From: Veillonella_A intestinalis
GTDB taxonomy: Bacteria; Bacillota; Negativicutes; Veillonellales; Veillonellaceae
Assembly: GCF_943192895.1 (NCBI RefSeq)
Contig: NZ_CALPCB010000001.1
Location: 62,001 to 126,000, forward strand
Length of the DNA stretch: 64,000 nucleotides
Direction: 5' to 3'
Shown here: one piece after another, positions 57,082-64,000 of the stretch
Position numbering within the stretch: position 1 is the stretch's first letter
How the letters are laid out: the number at the start of each line of letters is the position of its first letter
Notes under the pieces: model-generated
Told to the model about the DNA's origin: nothing
Database searches by the model: none
The model's input: the letters and a program-made list of their open reading frames with translations, nothing else
Translations under genes and position numbers: made by a program

Positions 57082-58035
57082 TTAAATAATTTCTGTGCCA
57101 ATCCCTTTATTTGTAAATAATTCAAGCAATAATGCATGTGGCTCACGCCCGTCGATAATGCTGACGCGTTTGGTACCGCATTGTAGGGCATGTAAGACGG
57201 CTTCCACTTTAGGAATCATACCACCTTGGATTGTGCCGTTTTCGATTAGAGCAACAGCTTCTGCTTGGGGAATGCTAGAGAGGAAAGATTTTGGATCATC
57301 TAAGGATGTATAAATACCTTTGGTGTTAGTAAGCATGAGGAGTTTTTCAGCTCCCAAAGCGCCTGCTACTTCGGCGGCTACATAGTCAGCATTGATATTA
57401 TAGGTAGTTTCGCCTTTGCCGGCTCCTATTGGTGAAATGACAGGTACATAGCCATTGTCTAATAAATCGTTAATTAATTGTGTATTGACCGCAGTAACTT
57501 CACCTACAAAGCCAATATCTATGTGATTTGTTTCACCATTGGCTTCATGCACTTCGGCCAGTTTTTTATGGGCTTTTAGCAAATTGGCATCTTTGCCAGT
57601 TAAACCGATAGCAGGAATGCCCAAACTATTGAGGCGACTAACAATTTCTGCATTAATTTTGCCACCTAGTACCATTTGCGCAATTGTAACAGTTTCAGCA
57701 TCGGTTACGCGTAGACCGCTAACAAATGAGCTTGTTTTACCAACTTTTTCTAAAAAGTTAGTAATGTCAGGACCGCCGCCATGGACGAGAACGGGGCGAA
57801 TGCCAATGCATTTCATAAGGGCAATGTCTTGCATGACTTTATTTTTTAGTTCTTCGCTAATCATTGCATTGCCACCATATTTGATGACCATAGTTTTGCC
57901 GGTAAATTTTTGAATATATGGCAAAGCTTCGATAAGGATGGAAGCTTTGCTGGCAGCACTTAGTGTAGTGTGGATAGCTGCCTCATTAGGGTTGTGAACG
58001 GTAGCTACATTAAGGTCGTTAAGTTCGTTAATCAT
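57082..58035 (-). CDS. argB: Acetylglutamate kinase
   Basis: 317 residues from the ATG at 58035, set by GAAAGGAG 8 nt upstream. MVIKYGGNAMISEELKNKVM and VLVHGGGPDITNFL are the substrate loops; NINADYVAAEVAGALGAEKL and GGMIPKVEAVLHAL the nucleotide-binding parts. An N-terminal helix before LPYIQKFTGK suggests the hexameric, arginine-inhibited form. Confidence 0.96.
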   Translation of the reverse strand: MINELNDLNVATVHNPNEAAIHTTLSAASKASILIEALPYIQKFTGKTMVIKYGGNAMISEELKNKVMQDIALMKCIGIRPVLVHGGGPDITNFLEKVGKTSSFVSGLRVTDAETVTIAQMVLGGKINAEIVSRLNSLGIPAIGLTGKDANLLKAHKKLAEVHEANGETNHIDIGFVGEVTAVNTQLINDLLDNGYVPVISPIGAGKGETTYNINADYVAAEVAGALGAEKLLMLTNTKGIYTSLDDPKSFLSSIPQAEAVALIENGTIQGGMIPKVEAVLHALQCGTKRVSIIDGREPHALLLELFTNKGIGTEII

Positions 58036-58082
58036 AGGAAGAGCTCCTTTCAATTAAGTTGTGGAAACTACAAAATACTTTA

Positions 58083-59303
58083 TTAGGTATGATATTCGCC
58101 GTTGATTTTTACATAGTCATATGTTAAATCACAGGTCCAGACAGTAGCATTAGCTTGCCCTTCATTGAGTTCGACGGTGACGGTAATATCATGTTCACTC
58201 ATAATGTCTTTTAAGGTTTTTTCATTATATACAGCGCCCATGCCATTTTTGAAAATTGTAATGCCGCCAATTTTTAATACAGTCGTATCTGGATTCATAG
58301 GGGCTCCTGCATAGCCGGCGGCACAGATGAGACGACCCCAGTTTGGATCTTCCCCAAAAAATGCTGTTTTCACAAGAGGGGAATTGGCGATGGTCATGCC
58401 TACCAATTTAGCACTTTCAAAATCGGTGGCTTCTTCCACATTAATGGTAATGAATTTGCTAGCTCCTTCGCCATCGGCAGCAATTTGTTTGGCTAGAGAT
58501 ACAGTAATTGCCATAAGCGCTTCTTGAAAAAGGTCAAAGTATTCGTTTTCTGTATCAATGAGCGGGTTTTCAGCAGCACCATTTGCTAATATGATAGCCA
58601 TGTCATTAGTGCTCATATCGCCATCAACGGAAATCATGTTAAAGGATTTGGACACACAAGCATGAAGTGCTTTTTGAAGGAGTTCAGGGGTAATGGCAAG
58701 GTCTGTTGTTATGTAACAAAGCATTGTCGCCATATTAGGGCGAATCATGCCTGACCCTTTGGCAATAGCTCCTAAGTGAATCTCTTTATCTGCTACAGTG
58801 AAATGTGTACTGGCTGTTTTGGAGTAGGTGTCAGTGGTTAAAATTGCTTTGCCTGCTAGTTCAGTGCCATCAAAGGTCAGGCTATCTACTAATGTAGGGA
58901 TAGCTTTAGTAATATCATCAATAGGCAATTGTTGGCCAATAATACCAGTAGAACCAACCACTATATCATTAGGTTCGCAATGTAGGGCTTGAGCTGTAGC
59001 TTGTGCCATAGTATGAGCGTTAGCTAGCCCTTGTGCTCCAGTGCAAGCATTGGCACAACCCGAATTAGAAATAATAGCATGGGCGGTGCCAGTAGCTACA
59101 GTTTCTTTGGAAATATATACTGGAGCCGCTGCTACCTTGTTTTGGGTAAAAGTACCGGCTACGGCTGCTTTTTTAGCTGTATAAATGAGGGCCAAATCAT
59201 GTTTGCCACTTTTCTTTAAGCCGGCTTGAATACCAATTGCTTGAAAGCCTTTAGCATAAGTAACTCCGTGAGAAATTGTATCTAAAGTAATTGTTTGTTT
59301 CAT
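58083..59303 (-). CDS. argJ: Bifunctional glutamate N-acetyltransferase / ornithine acetyltransferase
   Basis: 406 residues. The self-cleavage site is in KGSGMIRPNMATMLCYIT (cut before the Thr of MATMLC, about residue 192); GEDPNWGRLICAAGYAGA and ISNSGCANACTG are also typical. It recycles the acetyl group in the cyclic arginine pathway, so no argE is needed. Confidence 0.96.
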   Translation of the reverse strand: MKQTITLDTISHGVTYAKGFQAIGIQAGLKKSGKHDLALIYTAKKAAVAGTFTQNKVAAAPVYISKETVATGTAHAIISNSGCANACTGAQGLANAHTMAQATAQALHCEPNDIVVGSTGIIGQQLPIDDITKAIPTLVDSLTFDGTELAGKAILTTDTYSKTASTHFTVADKEIHLGAIAKGSGMIRPNMATMLCYITTDLAITPELLQKALHACVSKSFNMISVDGDMSTNDMAIILANGAAENPLIDTENEYFDLFQEALMAITVSLAKQIAADGEGASKFITINVEEATDFESAKLVGMTIANSPLVKTAFFGEDPNWGRLICAAGYAGAPMNPDTTVLKIGGITIFKNGMGAVYNEKTLKDIMSEHDITVTVELNEGQANATVWTCDLTYDYVKINGEYHT

Positions 59304-59365
59304 AGGAAGGACCTCCTTGGATAGTTATAATTTATAGGATGTATTGATTTTTAGTTGTATGGATT

Positions 59366-60403
59366 TTATGGATACATAGGGATTAATTGTAACACTGTAG
59401 TTTCTTCATAGCCACAAGCAATGTTTAAGTTTTGGACTGCTTGTCCAGCAGCGCCTTTTACTAAATTATCGATCGCACTAAGGACGATTACTCGTCGGGT
59501 TCGTGTGTCTATATGCCAGCCTATGTCAATGAAGTTGGAACCGCGCACATATTTGGTGTTTGGATAAGATCCTTCACCACGTAAGCGGACGAAGGGTTCC
59601 TTTCCATAGGCCGTTTTAAAAGCATTGGTAATGTCGCTATTATTTATAGATGGCTGTAATGTGGCATAGGCTGTAGCTAAGATACCTCGACTCATAGGCA
59701 CTAGATGAGGTGTGAAATTAACCATTATGGGGGTATTATTTAAAAGACTTAAGGCTTGTTCGATTTCTGGCGTATGGCGATGAGTAGCTACACCGTAGGC
59801 CTTAAAGGCATCATAAAATTCCGGATAATGGGTATCTTGCTTAGGAGAGCGACCAGCTCCGGAGGTACCTGATTTAGCATCAATGATAATCGTTGTTGTA
59901 TCGATGAGTTTGGCTTTAACCAAGGGGGCTAGGGCTAATATAGAAGCTGTAGTATAACAACCAGCATTGCCAATAATCTTGGCAGTTTTAATAGCGGAGC
60001 GGTTTAATTCAGCTAACCCGTATACACTGTTAGCTTGAGGATGTGTGTGGGGGACATGGTACCAATTTTCGTAAATGCTAGTATCTTTGAAACGATAGTC
60101 AGCTCCTAAATCAATGAGTCGGACTGGCGTATTTTCTAAGAATTGACCTACTTTCATAGCATGACCGTGCGGTAGAGCTACAAAGATAAAATCACTGTCT
60201 TGGGCAATGGAGGGTAAATCAGCTAGGCTTTCTAAGGTTAACTTGGTAAGGCCAAAGAGATGTGGATATATATCACTTAGGGCTTTGCCTGCATGATTTT
60301 CAGAGGTTACATGGGTTAAGGTTACATAGGGATGATGTAATAATAATTTAACTAATTCGGCACCGGCATATCCTGTTGCGCCAATAATACTTACTTTTGT
60401 CAT
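59366..60403 (-). CDS. argC: N-acetyl-gamma-glutamyl-phosphate reductase
   Basis: 345 residues. SIIGATGYAGAELVKLLLHH is the NADP-binding loop; IGNAGCYTTASILALAPLVK holds the catalytic Cys (about 148); VRLRGEGSYPNTKYVRGSNF is the conserved C-terminal part. First gene of the arginine operon. Confidence 0.97.
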   Translation of the reverse strand: MTKVSIIGATGYAGAELVKLLLHHPYVTLTHVTSENHAGKALSDIYPHLFGLTKLTLESLADLPSIAQDSDFIFVALPHGHAMKVGQFLENTPVRLIDLGADYRFKDTSIYENWYHVPHTHPQANSVYGLAELNRSAIKTAKIIGNAGCYTTASILALAPLVKAKLIDTTTIIIDAKSGTSGAGRSPKQDTHYPEFYDAFKAYGVATHRHTPEIEQALSLLNNTPIMVNFTPHLVPMSRGILATAYATLQPSINNSDITNAFKTAYGKEPFVRLRGEGSYPNTKYVRGSNFIDIGWHIDTRTRRVIVLSAIDNLVKGAAGQAVQNLNIACGYEETTVLQLIPMYP

Positions 60404-60853
60404 ATGAATCGCTCCTCTAAATGCATTAATATAAAGTTAAGTGAATATTAGTATTAGTACATATTTAGTGATAGTACATATACCGTAATAGTGCATATAC
60501 CGTAATACTTTCTTTTAGCTAAGGGTTAATGGCTACTATGGATTAACTTGAAATTCGTTAATTGATAAAGAATTAATATTCTTAGAATTTGCATAAAAAT
60601 TCTATGGTTGAAATTATACACCTGGTAAGAATAAAAATGCAATATAAAATTATAAAAATACGACCTGATTAGTATATATCTTATGTATATGAAAAATGAC
60701 ATTATGTAATGCCAGGAAAAATAAAGTGTTGGGGGAGAGAAATCCTATTTGTAAAGAATAGAAAATATAAGATTGAATGCATAAAAAAACACCGTTAGTT
60801 ATAACTAACGGTGTTTTTTTATGTTTTTATAGGTGATATTAATCACAGCAATA
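60404..60853. other. Intergenic region upstream of argC
   Basis: 450 bp without a gene. GTACATATACCGTAATA-type words are repeated in tandem (about 60472-60510). TTTGCATAAAAATTCTATGG (60588-60607) resembles an ArgR box (TGAATAAAAATTCA type). A perfect terminator palindrome ends it. The argC promoter must lie here. Confidence 0.5.
60782..60824. terminator. Bidirectional terminator
   Basis: AAAAAAACACCGTTAGTTAT directly mirrored by AACTAACGGTGTTTTTTT. It ends the AEC carrier gene on the minus strand. Confidence 0.9.
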
Positions 60854-61831
60854 TTAAATTGGGAACGTATAATAAGCAAAGAGGATAGCTATTGGCATAG
60901 TTATGGCTGAGAGGAGTGTTGTAGACATAACTACTTGGGTAGCAAACTCTGGATTATTTTTCATTTCAAAGGCAATTAGAGCTGTGTTAACAGCGGAAGG
61001 AACGCTATAGGTAATAATAATAGCTTGGGCTGCAATCGGGTCGACTGGCTGATAAAGGAGGATGTATAATAACATAACTACACAAGCGAGTATAGGTCCC
61101 CCAATGAGACGTAGTGCTGTGGTAACCATCACATCTTTTTTGAAGAAATTATAAGGCGTGCGACTCATTTGAACGCCTAAGGTAATCATGGCCATACCAA
61201 CAAAGGCACTGGCGAATATATTGAGGGGTGACCATAGCACTAAGGTTGTTAAGTCATAAGGTATGAGGCGTGCTAATAAAGCGGCTGGCGCGGCATAAAG
61301 GACGGGCATATGGAATACTAGCTTTAAAGCATCATGACGTGTTAGGAGACCAGAGCCAGCTTGATAGAAGCCTAAGGTATTGCAGAAAATAGTTTGAATG
61401 ATGAAGGTAGCAATAACAGCTACGATACCAGCCTCTAAATAAGGCGTTTGACCATCAACGATATAGGGCATATTGGAAAAAACAAAGGTAGCGATAGCGA
61501 CCCCGATATTACCGCCATTATTAAACATGGTGGCATTCCGAACAATTTGTGTTTTTTTTCGATCATAGCCGAAGAATTTGGATACGCCTAAGGCCATGAA
61601 GCTATTGGAGAATAAAATAATGAAGGCACATACTGAAATGCCAATACTTTCAGCGGTTAAGTGGGCTGTATATAAAGACCTAAATACATAGGCTGGTAGT
61701 AATATAAAAAAGTTTAATTTGCTTAGTGAGCGCAAATCAAGTTTGAAGTTTTTATCCAATATAAAGCCAACTAATACTAAGGCTAAAATTGGCACGACAC
61801 TTGTCCAGAAGATATGCAGAAATAATGACAA
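60854..61831 (-). CDS. AEC-family transporter (auxin efflux carrier type)
   Basis: 325 residues from TTG, set by AAGGAGG 8 nt upstream. About ten membrane segments in two halves; NATMFNNGGNIGVAIATFVF (about 98-118) and SVPSAVNTALIAFEM (about 278-292) are the two conserved crossover motifs. Bacterial members move malate, malonate and other anions. Substrate not determined. Confidence 0.88.
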   Translation of the reverse strand: MSLFLHIFWTSVVPILALVLVGFILDKNFKLDLRSLSKLNFFILLPAYVFRSLYTAHLTAESIGISVCAFIILFSNSFMALGVSKFFGYDRKKTQIVRNATMFNNGGNIGVAIATFVFSNMPYIVDGQTPYLEAGIVAVIATFIIQTIFCNTLGFYQAGSGLLTRHDALKLVFHMPVLYAAPAALLARLIPYDLTTLVLWSPLNIFASAFVGMAMITLGVQMSRTPYNFFKKDVMVTTALRLIGGPILACVVMLLYILLYQPVDPIAAQAIIITYSVPSAVNTALIAFEMKNNPEFATQVVMSTTLLSAITMPIAILFAYYTFPI

Positions 61832-61997
61832 TAGAATGGCCTCCTTTACATTACTATTACACTATGTTTCATTTATACTATAACGCAATTACAATGTAAA
61901 AGACAACCAAAATTGATAATAATAGGCGAATTGAATATTCTTTTTTATAATTTGTAATATTTTCTGTAAAAGAGAGGTGTAAAAACGGGACTATATA

Positions 61998-62026
61998 TTA
62001 CAATTCCCTAATAAATGGGGTATAAT
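61998..62026 (+). promoter_or_regulatory. modABC promoter
   Basis: TTACAA (61998-62003), 17 bp, TATAAT (62021-62026). The roughly 100-nt leader contains CTAAGTA/TACTTAG (62088-62112), a hairpin ending 10 nt before the ribosome site. Confidence 0.7.
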
Positions 62027-62134
62027 GAATTTACAAATAGTCAATACATTGGCTAAGATGTGTCGTTTAGAGCATAGTCAGAATGGACTAAGTACGGTGT
62101 GTAAATACTTAGCGAATTGAAGGAGGCAGTTTAC

Positions 62135-62938
62135 ATGAAACGGTACAAAATGTGGCTTATGGTTGCGTTAAGTGCTATGGCGTTGGCGGTGTCTGGATGT
62201 GGGGACTCATCAAATGATCAAAAGGCGGCGCAAGCAGTTAAATCGGAATCTATCACTGTATCGGCCGCAGCTAGCTTGCAAGCCGCAGCTAATGAATTAA
62301 AAGATAATTTTATTAAATCTCGTCATTTAGATCCAACTCAGATTACCCTTAACTTTGGTGGTTCTGGTACTTTGCGTCAACAAATAGAAAATGGCGCACC
62401 TGCCAGCATTTTTATTTCGGCCGATGAAAAAAATATGCACCAATTGCAAGAGAAAAATTTAGTAACTAAAGTAAAACCATTAATAGCTAATTCTTTAGTT
62501 TTGATTGTACCAAAAGATAAATCACAACTTACTATTGAACAATTAGCTAGTGTAAACCGTTTGGCATTGGGGACCATAGAGACTGTACCAGCTGGGAAAT
62601 ATGCTAAACAAACATTGACGAAATTAAATCTTTGGAATCAAGTAGAAAATAAAGTGGTGTATGCAAAAGATGTAAAAGCCGTAGCTGCTTATGTAGCTGA
62701 AGGCTCTGCTGATGCAGGCTTTGTATATAAAACAGATGCTCTAGATTTGAAGGATCGTGTACAGATTGTTGCTACTGCACCAAGTGATAGCCATGATCCA
62801 ATTCGCTATCCAATTGCTATTGTGACTAAATATGATAATGAATTGGCTCAGCAATTCTATGAATATTTAACCAGCAATGAAGCACAACAAATTTTACAAA
62901 AATATGGGTTTACAAATATAGATAATAGCGCTAAGTAA
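62135..62938 (+). CDS. modA: Molybdate ABC transporter, substrate-binding lipoprotein
   Basis: 267 residues from the ATG at 62135 (AGGAGG upstream). A lipoprotein signal (LALAVSGC-type, Cys about residue 23) anchors it. SITVSAAASLQAAANELKDN, NFGGSGTLRQQIENGAPASI (oxyanion loop SGT) and YVAEGSADAGFVYKTDAL are ModA features. It captures molybdate or tungstate outside the inner membrane. Confidence 0.95.
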   Translation: MKRYKMWLMVALSAMALAVSGCGDSSNDQKAAQAVKSESITVSAAASLQAAANELKDNFIKSRHLDPTQITLNFGGSGTLRQQIENGAPASIFISADEKNMHQLQEKNLVTKVKPLIANSLVLIVPKDKSQLTIEQLASVNRLALGTIETVPAGKYAKQTLTKLNLWNQVENKVVYAKDVKAVAAYVAEGSADAGFVYKTDALDLKDRVQIVATAPSDSHDPIRYPIAIVTKYDNELAQQFYEYLTSNEAQQILQKYGFTNIDNSAK

Positions 62939-62959
62939 GAAATAGAAAGGTTGTTGAAT

Positions 62960-63628
62960 ATGAGCCCTTTATGGCTATCGTTGGAGGTAGCAAGCATTGC
63001 TCTCTGTAACATAGTCATAGGGGGCTTATTGCTTTGTTATATCTTGAAACGCTATAATTTTCCGGGTAAAACATTGATAGACTCTCTAGTGACTTTGCCG
63101 TTAGTATTGCCACCAGTGGTAGTGGGCTTTGCTTTATTATTAGTATTTACACCTGGTAATGCTTTGGGTGCTTGGTTAGATACTCATGGCTGGCAGGTTG
63201 TGTTTTCAAAAGCTGGCGCTATTTTGGCATCATCCATTATTGGTTTTCCTTTGTTTTATCAAACTGTGCGGGCTGCTTTAGGTTCGATTGATCCGGCAGT
63301 AGAGGATATTGCACGCACCTTAGGCGCTTCTGAATGGCGAATTTTTTTCACTATTTCCATTCCTTTAGCTTGGAAAGGGATTCTAACAGGTAGTATTTTG
63401 GCCTTTAGTCGCGCTCTTGGTGAATTTGGTGCTACAATTTTAATCGCCGGTAATATTCCAGGCGTTACTAGGACTATGCCGTTGGCTATTTACTCTTTAG
63501 TAGAATTTGGTGATTATACAGGGGCTTTTGAATTGGTGATTTATATTTGTGCCCTTACATTAGGACTTCTTTGGACGGTCCATTTTATTACTAAGGGCTC
63601 ATTGTTTCAGTATCAAAAAGAACGCTAG
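62960..63628 (+). CDS. modB: Molybdate ABC transporter permease
   Basis: 222 residues from the ATG at 62960 (GAAAGG upstream). Five membrane segments; the coupling loop to the ATPase is EDIARTLGASEWRIFFTISI followed by P (about 117-137), and RALGEFGATILIAGNIPGVT is typical of ModB. Confidence 0.95.
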   Translation: MSPLWLSLEVASIALCNIVIGGLLLCYILKRYNFPGKTLIDSLVTLPLVLPPVVVGFALLLVFTPGNALGAWLDTHGWQVVFSKAGAILASSIIGFPLFYQTVRAALGSIDPAVEDIARTLGASEWRIFFTISIPLAWKGILTGSILAFSRALGEFGATILIAGNIPGVTRTMPLAIYSLVEFGDYTGAFELVIYICALTLGLLWTVHFITKGSLFQYQKER

Positions 63629-63639
63629 GAGGTATGGGC

Positions 63640-64000
63640 ATGATATGTTTTGATATTGCCATACAAAGACCTACCATTTTAGTGCAAGGGTCAGGTACTC
63701 TTAGTGTTGGTATTACAACATTAACAGGGGCCTCTGGTAATGGTAAATCGACGTTAATTAAAAGTTTAGCTGGTTTAATCAAGCCTCGTGAGGGCTTTAT
63801 TAAACAAGATCAGACCTTTTGGTTTCATAAAGAAAAGAATATTTTTGTAAAGCCACAAGAACGCTATGTAGGGTATATGCCACAGGGGAATGTAATATTC
63901 CCACATATGAGTGTCTTACATAATATTACCTATAGTAAGCGTGGCGATGATGCCTTATTAGCGCGCATTATGGAACGTCTTCAATTAGAACGATATAGGG
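63640..64000 (+). CDS. modC: Molybdate ABC transporter ATPase, N-terminal part (runs off the window)
   Basis: 120 codons visible from the ATG at 63640 (AGGAGG 7 nt upstream). Walker A is GASGNGKST (about residue 32-40), and the Q-loop is YMPQGNVIFPHMSVLHNI. The signature and Walker B motifs lie beyond the window. It powers ModAB. Confidence 0.93.
   Translation, partial: MICFDIAIQRPTILVQGSGTLSVGITTLTGASGNGKSTLIKSLAGLIKPREGFIKQDQTFWFHKEKNIFVKPQERYVGYMPQGNVIFPHMSVLHNITYSKRGDDALLARIMERLQLERYR

Overview
The window looks like a chromosome segment of a diderm Firmicute of the class Negativicutes, most likely Veillonella or a close relative. This rests on the low-GC, AGGAGG-rich coding style, two-subunit class I fumarase next to a dicarboxylate carrier, an autotransporter-like secreted protein (so an outer membrane), and a type I-C CRISPR system. 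Genus assignment is inference.

Layout. 1-2544: host genes (partial CorA, LemA, a TPM-domain protein) and tRNA-Thr(CGT). 2497-32368: a complete-looking prophage of about 29.9 kb inserted in the 3' part of that tRNA, bounded by a 48-bp perfect duplication. It encodes a contractile-tail (PBSX/XkdK-like) phage with an HK97-type head: terminase, portal, protease, capsid, connectors, sheath, tube, chaperone with a -1 frameshift, tape measure, baseplate, fibre, holin-like proteins, amidase. Its left part holds a frameshifted integrase, a type I toxin-antitoxin-like locus, a primase/replication cluster and a large repeat-rich non-coding region. A six-gene cassette on the opposite strand interrupts the baseplate genes. 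32409-40163: TetR regulator, MBL-fold protein, flavin-binding protein, NAD(P)-binding protein, rubredoxin, then LysR regulator divergent from a fumarase/tartrate-dehydratase plus DASS-transporter operon. 40256-51230: a small structured RNA gene containing a CRISPR-repeat-like hairpin, the cas3-cas5c-cas8c-cas7-cas4-cas1-cas2 operon, and two CRISPR arrays with related but different repeats. 51436-54683: autotransporter-like passenger, extradiol dioxygenase, BioY. 54893-60403: arginine operon argCJBDF on the minus strand. 60854-64000: AEC carrier and the start of a molybdate ABC transporter (modABC).

How the parts work together. The prophage carries two structural transcription blocks on the plus strand and replication/accessory genes on the minus strand that diverge from the 8.8-9.8 kb non-coding region. 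Two near-consensus promoters on the opposite-strand cassette suggest it is expressed in the lysogen. Most notable candidates for something undescribed: (i) a par/Fst-style toxin locus, with direct repeats at the toxin start and behind a shared terminator, (ii) the solitary repeat-like RNA gene just upstream of cas3, which could regulate the cas promoter, (iii) an array of about 71-bp spaced boxes with interleaved hairpins that may be the phage origin, and (iv) a recurrent TTCTTAA/TTAAGAA palindrome at many phage promoters and ribosome binding sites.
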